Source of the DNA: an uncultured Prevotellaceae bacterium
GTDB taxonomy: Bacteria > Bacteroidota > Bacteroidia > Bacteroidales > Bacteroidaceae
Direction: 5' to 3'
NCBI GenBank assembly: GCA_900315095.1
Contig: OMXS01000029.1
Coordinates: forward strand, 1 to 32,401
Length of the DNA stretch: 32,401 nucleotides
Shown: positions 7,730 to 14,353 of the stretch, one piece after another
Layout: every line of letters starts with the position of its first letter
Position numbering within the stretch: the stretch's first letter is position 1
Program-made: the position numbers and the translations under genes
The notes under the pieces: model-generated
Databases searched by the model: none
Seen by the model: only the letters and a program-made list of their open reading frames with translations
What the model was told of the DNA's origin: nothing

Positions 7730-7737
7730 CAAAGTTA
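7730..7737 (-). promoter_or_regulatory. Candidate -7 box (TAACTTTG) for the lipoprotein-rsmG operon
   Basis: On the minus strand this reads TAACTTTG, matching TAnnTTTG. Transcription would begin near 7723, giving a ~60-nt leader to the ATG at 7661. No clear -33 partner. Confidence 0.4.
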
Positions 7738-7796
7738 CGAATTTTTCATGAAATGAGCATATTAAGCGCCTAAAATTCCACTTTTTTGTATTTATA

Positions 7797-7828
7797 TTTC
7801 GCCATAACCGAGGAAATGATTAATTTTG
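7797..7828 (+). promoter_or_regulatory. Candidate promoter of the HAD-panB run
   Basis: TAATTTTG at 7821-7828 fits the -7 consensus; TTTC at 7797-7800 is a one-off match to TTTG at a 20-nt spacing. The start site near 7835 lies downstream of the possible TTG at 7826 and supports the ATG at 7853. Confidence 0.45.
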
Positions 7829-7852
7829 CACCCCGAAACTGAAATAATTAGC

Positions 7853-8479
7853 ATGGACAAAGCATACAAGGCAGCGTTATTCGATTTGGATGGAGTGGTG
7901 TTCGACACCGAACCACAATACTCGGTGTTCTGGGGTGGCGAGTGCCGCAGGTATCATCCTGAAGAGCCAGGTCTTGAGCATAAGATTAAGGGGCAGACGC
8001 TTGTGCAGATTTTCGACAAGCACTTCTCCGGAGAACTGGAAAAGGAGCGCGAGGCAATAACGGAGCGTCTCTATGACTATGAGGCCAATATGAACTACGA
8101 TTATATCGCCGGCTTCGAGAAACTCATAGCGTCGCTACGCGAGAGAGGCATCAAGACTGCCGTTGTCACAAGCTCGAACAACGCCAAGATGGAGGCTGTT
8201 TACAGGAAACGCCCAGAGTTCAAACTGCTCTTCGATGCCATTCTCACATCTGAGGATTTCAAGGAGAGCAAGCCCTCGCCCGACTGCTATCTCACGGCAG
8301 CCCGCCGTTTCGGACTTCAGCCCGCCGATTGTGTCGTCTTTGAGGACAGTTTCAACGGACTTCGTTCAGGACGTGCCGCAGGAATGACCGTTGTGGGGCT
8401 TGCCACAACCAACAGCGAGGATGACGTCGCTCCCTTGTCGGACATCGTTATTAAGGATTACACGAATTTCAATATTTAA
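7853..8479 (+). CDS. HAD-superfamily phosphatase, beta-phosphoglucomutase-like
   Basis: A 208-residue soluble HAD hydrolase with all four motifs: FDLDGVVFD with nucleophile Asp11 and Asp13 (motif I), VVTSSN (motif II), Lys in KESKPSPDCY (motif III) and VVFEDSFNGL (motif IV). The helical cap between motifs I and II is the small C1 type of the phosphoglycolate phosphatase/beta-phosphoglucomutase group. The frame is open back to a TTG at 7826, but the ATG at 7853 is better placed relative to the promoter. Substrate cannot be told; sugar phosphates are typical. 15 nt upstream of panB, probably co-transcribed. Confidence 0.88.
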   Translation: MDKAYKAALFDLDGVVFDTEPQYSVFWGGECRRYHPEEPGLEHKIKGQTLVQIFDKHFSGELEKEREAITERLYDYEANMNYDYIAGFEKLIASLRERGIKTAVVTSSNNAKMEAVYRKRPEFKLLFDAILTSEDFKESKPSPDCYLTAARRFGLQPADCVVFEDSFNGLRSGRAAGMTVVGLATTNSEDDVAPLSDIVIKDYTNFNI

Positions 8480-8494
8480 TAATCAAATAAAATC

Positions 8495-9316
8495 ATGGCA
8501 GGATATTTAGTAAGCGATACGCGTAAGGTTACTACGCACCGCTTTATCGAAATGAAGCAGCGTGGTGAGAAAATCTCTATGCTCACATCTTATGACTATA
8601 CTATGGCGGGAATCGTTGACAACGCCGGAATTGACGGCATTCTCATCGGCGACTCTGCCTCAAACGTAATGGCGGGCAACGCCACAACGCTGCCTATGAC
8701 CGTTGACCAGATGATTTATCATGCACGTTCGGTGGTGCGCGGAGCCAAGCGCGCGCTGGTGGTGTGTGACATGCCTTTCGGCTCTTATCAGGTGGACCGT
8801 CACGAAGGCGTTAAGAACGCAGTCAGGATAATGAAGGAGAGCGGTTGCGATGCCTTGAAACTCGAGGGTGGCGAGGAGATTATAGATACCGTGAAGGGCA
8901 TTCTCGATGCCGGTATTCCTGTCATGGGACACCTGGGACTCACACCTCAGAGCATCAATAAGTTCGGCACCTATGCCGTGCGCGCTAAGGATGAAGAAGA
9001 GGCTGAGAAACTGCGCCGCGACGCCGCCTTACTTCAAGAGGTGGGATGCTTCGCCGTAGTGCTTGAGAAAGTGCCCGCCGTGCTGGCTGAGGAGGTGACA
9101 AAGAACCTTACCATACCAACCATAGGCATCGGCGCCGGAGGCAAGACTGACGGCCAGATACTTGTTGTGGCAGACATGCTCGGAATGACTCGCGGCTTCA
9201 GCCCACGTTTCCTCCGTCGTTATGCCGACCTCAACGGAATCATTACTGATGCTATCGGCCAGTATGTTTCTGACGTGAAGAGTCTTGACTTCCCTAACGA
9301 ACAAGAGAGTTATTAA
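8495..9316 (+). CDS. panB: 3-methyl-2-oxobutanoate hydroxymethyltransferase
   Basis: 273-residue PanB, the first committed enzyme of pantothenate (CoA) synthesis; it transfers a hydroxymethyl group from methylene-tetrahydrofolate to ketoisovalerate. The signature is clear: [27 protein letters not shown] with the metal-binding Asp, [17 protein letters not shown] and IPTIGIGAG. Length is typical. No panC or panD was seen in the window, so the rest of the pathway lies elsewhere. Confidence 0.96.
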   Translation: MAGYLVSDTRKVTTHRFIEMKQRGEKISMLTSYDYTMAGIVDNAGIDGILIGDSASNVMAGNATTLPMTVDQMIYHARSVVRGAKRALVVCDMPFGSYQVDRHEGVKNAVRIMKESGCDALKLEGGEEIIDTVKGILDAGIPVMGHLGLTPQSINKFGTYAVRAKDEEEAEKLRRDAALLQEVGCFAVVLEKVPAVLAEEVTKNLTIPTIGIGAGGKTDGQILVVADMLGMTRGFSPRFLRRYADLNGIITDAIGQYVSDVKSLDFPNEQESY

Positions 9317-9356
9317 TCAACGAGAGCAGACGTTCTCACTATTTTGACCTTTAAAA

Positions 9357-10489
9357 ATGTACACCCAAAACACTCCTGTGCATGTGCATCTGTGGCACAG
9401 AGGCTTCTGGGCATTGGCATTTGCCAACCTGCTGTTGTCGATGTCCGTGTTTATGTTCCTGCCAATATTGCCGTATTGGCTGGGACAGCATTTTGGGCTT
9501 AGTGCATCAAAGGTGGCGCTGCTCTTTGTCATACATGCCGTAGGCATCTATCTGCTCGGTCCCCGATGCTCGATGCTCGTCCAGCGCTATCGTCGGAACG
9601 TGGTGTGCGCCATATCCATTTTACTGACCTCTCTGTCGAGTTTCGTGCTATACTATTCGCTGTTATTCAGTTGGTTGGCTCTGTGTTCTATGGCCTTTCG
9701 CAGATGGTCCTTTCGGGCACTCTCATCATAGACGTCTGCGAGTCGTTCCAGCGCACCGAGGCGAATCATTCTGCCGCGTGGTTCGGGCGTTTAGGACTCG
9801 CCCTGGGACCTATTGCCGCCATACTTACAGCGCCCCGTTTTGGGTGCGAGACAGTACTCCTTGCATCATCGGTTTGCGGTTTGCTTGCAATGCTGCTCGT
9901 GCTGTTTACCGATTTCCCTTTCCGCGCTCCCGAGGACAATCTTAAGGCGTTCAGTACCGACCGCTTCTTCCTCACTCGCGGCATCTGGCTCTTCGTGAAT
10001 TTCATGATGATAATGATTGCTGTGGGCATCGTCGTTGTCAATCATCAGGACGTGCGCTTCTTCGTGCTGATGCTTGGCGGTTTTCTCATTTCGTTGCTCT
10101 CGCAGAAATTTGTCTTTGCCAATGCTGAGTTGAAGAGCGAGATACTCTCAGCCCTTGTGCTCATCATAGGCGCACTTCTGCTTATGATTTTCAGGGACTC
10201 TGATGTGGCGTCGCTTGCCGCCGCATTGCTTACAGGTGTCGGCGTGGGCGTTTCGGCCACCCGTTTCCTGCTGTTCTTCATCAAACTGAGCCCTCATTGC
10301 AAGCGAGGCACTTCGCAATCCACGTTCTTCCTTACATGGCAGTCGGGCCTTGCTTTGGGCGCCGCTCTCGGCATCGTGGCGGGCCAGTCGGGTGCTGGAT
10401 ATGTTGTTGCCCTTGCCTTTGTCGTGGTTGCCTTGCTCTTGTACCACTTCTTCACTCACACGTGGTTCATGAACAACAAGAGCCGTTGA
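9357..10489 (+). pseudogene. MFS transporter with an apparent frameshift
   Basis: Two overlapping frames together make one ~12-helix major facilitator protein of about 375 residues. The first (from ATG 9357) gives the N-terminal helices, including a start resembling HRGFWALAFANLLLSMSVF, and runs to a stop at 9729-9731. The second carries the rest, beginning clearly at FYGLSQMVLSGTLIIDVCES and passing EANHSAAWFGRLGLALGP to the stop at 10489. Family continuity passes from one frame to the other between about 9655 and 9690, equal to loss of one base. No slippery heptamer is visible there. It is a recent pseudogene or a sequencing/assembly error. Substrate unknown. Follows panB by 40 nt. Confidence 0.7.
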
Positions 10490-10574
10490 TGCTCGGCGTG
10501 GCGACGGTTTCGCTGCAGCAAGGGCGTAGAAAAGGCGTGCTTGCGAGAAAAATTACAAAAATATATAATAATCT

Positions 10575-10605
10575 TTTGTTTTTTGTCGGAAAGTATGTAT
10601 TTTTG
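10575..10605 (+). promoter_or_regulatory. Promoter of rpoD (TTTG-N19-TATTTTTG)
   Basis: A perfect Bacteroidetes promoter: TTTG at 10575-10578, 19 nt, TATTTTTG at 10598-10605. Predicted start near 10612, 19 nt before the ATG of rpoD. Confidence 0.75.
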
Positions 10606-10630
10606 CAACTGCTAAAAAAATTGATACCGA

Positions 10631-11494
10631 ATGAGACAACTGAAAATCTCTAAATCTATCACAAACCGTGAAAGCGCAGCGTTGGACAAATATCTGCAGG
10701 AAATAGGTCATGAAGAACTGATTTCTGTGGAGGAAGAAGTGGAACTGGCCCAGCGCATTAGGAAGGGCGACCGCAAGGCTCTCGAAAAACTGACAAAGGC
10801 AAACCTCAGGTTTGTGGTGTCGGTGGCTAAGCAGTACCAGAACCAGGGACTGTCGCTCCCAGACCTTATCAACGAGGGCAACCTGGGACTTATCAAGGCG
10901 GCAGAGAAGTTCGACGAGACGCGAGGCTTCAAGTTCATCTCGTATGCCGTGTGGTGGATACGCCAGAGCATACTGCAGGCAATAGCAGAACAGAGCCGTA
11001 TCGTGAGACTGCCTCTGAACCAGGTTGGCGCGATGAACAAGGTGAGCCGCATGCAAAGCAAGTTTGAGCAGGAGAACGAGAGACGCCCGAGTCTCGTGGA
11101 GATTGCCGAGAGCGTTGACCTGCCTGCCGAGAAGATAGAAGACGCCATGAAGGTGCAGTCGAGACATGTATCGGTGGACGCCCCGTTCATCGACGGCGAG
11201 GACAACAGCCTGCTCGACATACTGCCTAACGACGACGCTCCGATGGCAGACAACTCGCTCGTGATTGAATCGCTGAGAGACGAGATAAAGCGCGCCTTGC
11301 AGACCTTGAACGACCGCGAGCGGAAGATAGTGGAGGCGTTCTTCGGCATAGACCAGCCTGAGATGACTCTCGAGGAGATTGGCGACAAGTACGGCCTTAC
11401 CCGTGAGCGCGTGAGGCAGATTAAGGAGAAGGCCATCAGGCGTCTCCGCAACAACACCAAGAACAAGTTGCTCAGATCGTATCTCGGCAGCTGA
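10631..11494 (+). CDS. rpoD: Primary sigma factor (RpoD/SigA, Bacteroidetes type)
   Basis: A 287-residue group 1 sigma factor directing RNA polymerase to housekeeping promoters. Region 1.2 begins at [10 protein letters not shown]. Region 2 includes [20 protein letters not shown] and the -10-binding [15 protein letters not shown]. Region 3 follows, and region 4 has [21 protein letters not shown], the -33/-35-binding helix-turn-helix. There is no region 1.1 or long non-conserved insert, which is normal for Bacteroidetes primary sigma factors and accounts for their TAnnTTTG promoters. Strong own promoter upstream. The next gene starts 33 nt after the stop with no visible terminator or promoter between, so the RRE/kinase cassette downstream may share this transcript. 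Confidence 0.96.
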   Translation: MRQLKISKSITNRESAALDKYLQEIGHEELISVEEEVELAQRIRKGDRKALEKLTKANLRFVVSVAKQYQNQGLSLPDLINEGNLGLIKAAEKFDETRGFKFISYAVWWIRQSILQAIAEQSRIVRLPLNQVGAMNKVSRMQSKFEQENERRPSLVEIAESVDLPAEKIEDAMKVQSRHVSVDAPFIDGEDNSLLDILPNDDAPMADNSLVIESLRDEIKRALQTLNDRERKIVEAFFGIDQPEMTLEEIGDKYGLTRERVRQIKEKAIRRLRNNTKNKLLRSYLGS

Positions 11495-11527
11495 AAAATG
11501 ATAGAATAGTCAGGATAAAACAAGGAT

Positions 11528-12028
11528 ATGAAGAAAGCATTATATATCATCATTGCCGTCTTGAGTATGGCAAGTACGGTGAGCATCATGGCAAAGGGCG
11601 GCGAAGAGCTGGCACAGAAGATGTATGTCTTCGGCGTGTCCACCTCTTTCAACGACAGCACGGTGTTCTTCACGGAAATCATGGAGCTAGAGGGCGCGTG
11701 GGTAGAGTCGAAGACAGGCTTCATCGTGGGCCGCGACAACTACAGTTATCAGTTGCGTGACCATCTGGAAAGCAAGGGATACCCCAAGCGCACATGCATC
11801 TTCATTTCTGGCAAGAACCTGAAGGACGTGACGAAGAAATACGACAAGCTGAAGTCGCGCTACGTGAAAAAGGGCGGCTCGGACATCCTGCTCATAGACA
11901 AGTCGGAGTTTACGTTCAAACCCATAGCTGCAATTCAGGGCACCAGTCAGGAGACACAAGCAGAGATGCCTAAGTCAAAGGGCAAGAAGAAACGCGAGAA
12001 ACAAAACAAGGCTCCAGCAGGTAAATAG
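11528..12028 (+). CDS. Secreted protein of unknown function preceding the kinase/protease/RRE cassette
   Basis: A 166-residue protein. MKKALYIIIAVLSMASTVSIMA is a signal peptide; AAGGA-like sequence precedes the ATG. The mature domain (about 24-135) contains VFGVSTSFNDSTVFFTEI, then DNYSYQLRDHLESKGYPKRTC, then a Lys-rich helix (KKYDKLKSRYVKKG). The last ~25 residues are strongly basic and low in complexity (KSKGKKKREK). It resembles conserved hypothetical Bacteroidetes proteins but I can assign no function. Only 5 nt separate its stop from the kinase start, so it is almost surely in the same operon and could be the exported client of that cassette (inference). Confidence 0.8.
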   Translation: MKKALYIIIAVLSMASTVSIMAKGGEELAQKMYVFGVSTSFNDSTVFFTEIMELEGAWVESKTGFIVGRDNYSYQLRDHLESKGYPKRTCIFISGKNLKDVTKKYDKLKSRYVKKGGSDILLIDKSEFTFKPIAAIQGTSQETQAEMPKSKGKKKREKQNKAPAGK

Positions 12029-12033
12029 AACTT

Positions 12034-12936
12034 ATGTCAACAGCAGATAACTACAAGTCATACTTCTTCAATATTGCAGAGCTGAACGTCAAGATAACCT
12101 TCAAGGAATCGAGATACAACAGCATGCGCTTATTGCCTTCCTTCGCTCCATTCAAAACGGCAGAGGAAGGCAAAGATCTTTTTTTCCATCTGACCATCGA
12201 CGACGAACTGCCGCCGGTCAGGGAGGGGAAGACAAGGATTGACAACTTCGATACCGGCAACGGACACACCATCGTGGACAAATTGCAGGACGGAGGCTAC
12301 CAATATATAATAAAAGACATCAACGATGCCGATTGCTGCATGCTGCAGACCAACAAGGACTTCGACGACTGCCGATGCGCCCTCAACGGCAACTACAACA
12401 TGAGGTGCTTCGGGCTTAACAACGCCCTGATGCTCATATTCGCTTTCGCTGGCAGCCATCGGCAGACCCTGCTCATTCATGCTTCGCTCGTGAGGAACAA
12501 CGGATGGGGATATGCATTCATAGCAAAGAGCGGAACGGGAAAGAGCACACAGGTGAGCAACTGGCTGAGATACATACCAGGCAGCGACCTCATGAACGAC
12601 GACAATCCTATAATAAGGGTGCTCGAAGACGGCAAGCCATACATCTACGGAGGTCCGTGGAGCGGCAAGACACCATGCTACCGCAACGTGAAGGCACCAC
12701 TTGGCGCGATAACACGAATAGACAGGGCTCAGCAGAACAGCGTTGACAGGCTAAGGCCGGTTGAGGCTTTCGCTTCCGTGCTGCCGTCATGCTCTTCGAT
12801 GAAGTGGGACAAGGAGATATTCAACAACGTGTGTAACACGGTAACAAGGATAGTAGAGACAACAGGGATTTTCATCCTGCATTGCCTACCTGACAAAGAG
12901 TCAGCAATAGTATGCCACAGGGAGATATCAAAGTAA
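12034..12936 (+). CDS. HPr-kinase-like P-loop kinase
   Basis: 300 residues. The C-terminal half has the HPr kinase/phosphorylase fold signature: LIHASLV with His149, P-loop AKSGTGKST at 164-172, and the acidic pair Asp189-Asp190 in LMNDDNP. A conserved-looking PWSGKTPCYRN follows at 208-218. The N-terminal ~130 residues resemble neither the HPr-kinase N-domain nor another family I know. The lasso-peptide kinases (PadeK type) belong to this broad group, so a peptide or protein substrate rather than HPr is plausible; no PTS genes are nearby. It overlaps the downstream peptidase gene by 25 nt, indicating coupled translation. Substrate is inference. Confidence 0.75.
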   Translation: MSTADNYKSYFFNIAELNVKITFKESRYNSMRLLPSFAPFKTAEEGKDLFFHLTIDDELPPVREGKTRIDNFDTGNGHTIVDKLQDGGYQYIIKDINDADCCMLQTNKDFDDCRCALNGNYNMRCFGLNNALMLIFAFAGSHRQTLLIHASLVRNNGWGYAFIAKSGTGKSTQVSNWLRYIPGSDLMNDDNPIIRVLEDGKPYIYGGPWSGKTPCYRNVKAPLGAITRIDRAQQNSVDRLRPVEAFASVLPSCSSMKWDKEIFNNVCNTVTRIVETTGIFILHCLPDKESAIVCHREISK

Positions 12937-13403
12937 CAGAAAAGCAATTCAGCAACGCTATACTGATTCCCGAAATCATAAAGATGATTAACGAGGGACA
13001 CACGGTTACGTTGCCGCTGAAGGGCTTCAGCATGAGGCCGTTCCTCGAGGACGGGCGCGACAAGGCGTTGCTTACAAAGCCCGTGAACCCCAAGGTGGGC
13101 GACCCTGTGCTTGCCGAGACCTATCCGTTGCACTTCGTCCTTCACAGAATCATAAAGATTGACGGCGACGATGTGGTGCTTCGTGGTGACGGCAATCTGG
13201 GCAACGAATACTGCAAGATGAGCGATGTGAAAGCAGCTGTCATAGGATTCTACCGCAAGGGCAGAACCACTCTCGACCGTACCGATGGGAAGAAATGGCG
13301 CGTATACTCGTTCGTGTGGATGCATCTCTCGCCTATAAGACGTTATCTGCTTGCGTTCCATCGCCGTATATGGCTTCGATTGTTCCCTAGCAAACATGCA
13401 TAA
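12912..13403 (+). CDS. S24/S26-family peptidase, Ser-His type
   Basis: 163 residues with the signal-peptidase core: LKGFSMRPFL gives nucleophile Ser40; FVLHRIIKIDGDDVVLRGDGN gives His78 where bacterial type I signal peptidases have Lys, plus the GDGN box (92-95). A Ser-His pair is the pattern of archaeal and ER (Sec11) signal peptidases. There is no N-terminal membrane segment; the C-terminus (WMHLSPIRRYLLAFHRRIWLRLF) is amphipathic and basic and might bind the membrane. The start at 12912 lies inside the kinase gene; an internal Met25 is less likely because it would cut the domain edge. Probably processes a peptide handled by the neighbouring kinase and RRE protein (inference). Confidence 0.78.
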   Translation: MPQGDIKVTEKQFSNAILIPEIIKMINEGHTVTLPLKGFSMRPFLEDGRDKALLTKPVNPKVGDPVLAETYPLHFVLHRIIKIDGDDVVLRGDGNLGNEYCKMSDVKAAVIGFYRKGRTTLDRTDGKKWRVYSFVWMHLSPIRRYLLAFHRRIWLRLFPSKHA

Positions 13404-13431
13404 TGACTGTTTCATTAAAACATAAATATAT

Positions 13432-13704
13432 ATGAAGACAAAACCAGGTTTCACGCTTCGTGACATTTGCGGCGAGTATATTATTGTTGCAGAAGGATTG
13501 GAAAACATCGACTTCAGCAACATAATAAGCCTTAACGAGTCATCGGCCTACTTATGGAAGAAGGTAGAGAAGATGGACTCCTTTACTGTAGAAGACCTTG
13601 CCCGTTTCCTGACAGACGAGTATGAGGTTGACATGAAAACGGCAATGGCCGACTCTGAAGCCCTCGCAAAACAATGGCTGTCGGTGGGGGTCGTAAGTGA
13701 ATAA
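13432..13704 (+). CDS. PqqD-family protein (RiPP recognition element)
   Basis: A 90-residue stand-alone PqqD-like winged-helix protein. The hallmark ISLNESSAYLWKKVE lies at 32-46, with the following FTVEDLARFLTDEYEVD helix and a C-terminal helix (ALAKQWLSVGVV). PqqD and related RRE domains bind leader peptides and present them to modifying enzymes. The gene closes the run kinase, peptidase, RRE, starting 28 nt after the peptidase stop. No radical-SAM, cyclodehydratase or lasso cyclase gene is present in the window, which is unusual for an RRE. Confidence 0.85.
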   Translation: MKTKPGFTLRDICGEYIIVAEGLENIDFSNIISLNESSAYLWKKVEKMDSFTVEDLARFLTDEYEVDMKTAMADSEALAKQWLSVGVVSE

Positions 13705-13823
13705 AATGACTGCAAAAGAGTTCTTTTTTGTATATAAACCAACATTATTCGTTTAATTTTGCATAAAATTTAAATGATTTAATGTGTCTATGTATAAATA
13801 ATATTAAATTTTAAACACGATTC

Positions 13824-13854
13824 TTGACTTTTATTAATAATATTATTAAATTTG
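13824..13854 (+). promoter_or_regulatory. Candidate promoter of the HTH-DPP III pair
   Basis: CTTGAC with TTG at 13824-13826, 20 nt, then TAAATTTG at 13847-13854, which matches TAnnTTTG. Predicted start near 13861, about 19 nt before the ATG at 13880. A second -7-like box, TAATTTTG, lies at 13754-13761 with TTTG 23 nt before it, a longer than usual spacing. Confidence 0.55.
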
Positions 13855-13879
13855 CGTACAAATAATCTGGACAATTAGT

Positions 13880-14353
13880 ATGGCAAAGTATAACATTACC
13901 GAGAAGAAAGAAAAGACAGCGGCGTATAGAACCCTAATAAACCCAAGTCTCATGGACAAGTTAGAGCAAAGAATTTTAGACATCATCTTCGCTCAAAAAA
14001 AGTACAGAGACCCCAACTATTCTGCTAAGAAACTCGCAGAGGAACTTAAAACAAACACAAGATATATCTCTGCGGTGGTAAATGTGAGATTCGGAATGAA
14101 TTACACATCGCTTATTAATAAATATAGAATTGAAGAGGCAATGGTAATTCTCGCTGATCCTGAATACCGCAAGACCAATATGGAGGACGTAAGCGCAATG
14201 GTTGGTTTCTCTAACAGACAGTCGTTCTATGCATCCTTCTACAGGGTTACAGGCATCACTCCGCGCGATTATAAACTTGCAAAGGAAAGTGCGGGCGAGG
14301 AAACGTCATATGCCAAGACAAAGAAGAAGGCTAAAAAAACAAAGCATAAATGA
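13880..14353 (+). CDS. Stand-alone AraC-type helix-turn-helix protein
   Basis: 157 residues with little beyond the AraC DNA-binding domain. The first HTH spans about YSAKKLAEELKTNTRYISAVVNVRFGM; the second covers MEDVSAMVGFSNRQSFYASFYRVTGITPRDYK, the classic AraC signature. There is no ligand-binding domain, only ~30 residues before the HTH and a Lys-rich tail (TKKKAKKTKHK). Such output-only AraC proteins are seen in Bacteroidetes, where they may sense through partners. It overlaps the next gene by 4 nt (ATGA), so it is translationally coupled to the DPP III-like peptidase; local regulation is possible but untested. Confidence 0.85.
   Translation: MAKYNITEKKEKTAAYRTLINPSLMDKLEQRILDIIFAQKKYRDPNYSAKKLAEELKTNTRYISAVVNVRFGMNYTSLINKYRIEEAMVILADPEYRKTNMEDVSAMVGFSNRQSFYASFYRVTGITPRDYKLAKESAGEETSYAKTKKKAKKTKHK

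Noticed and set aside
9655-9731. Programmed ribosomal frameshift in the MFS gene
   Set aside because: No X-XXY-YYZ heptamer in the correct phase and no obvious stimulatory structure; mutation or sequence error is simpler.
10708-11739. 343-codon minus-strand open frame opposite rpoD and the next gene
   Set aside because: Ser/Arg-rich shadow of the sigma gene codons; the plus-strand product is unmistakable.
13782-13814. Ten-codon ORF (MCLCINNIKF) after a -7-like box, as a possible peptide precursor next to the RRE gene
   Set aside because: No ribosome binding site, very AT-rich, no leader-core look, and the box has a poor -33 spacing; chance occurrence is likely.
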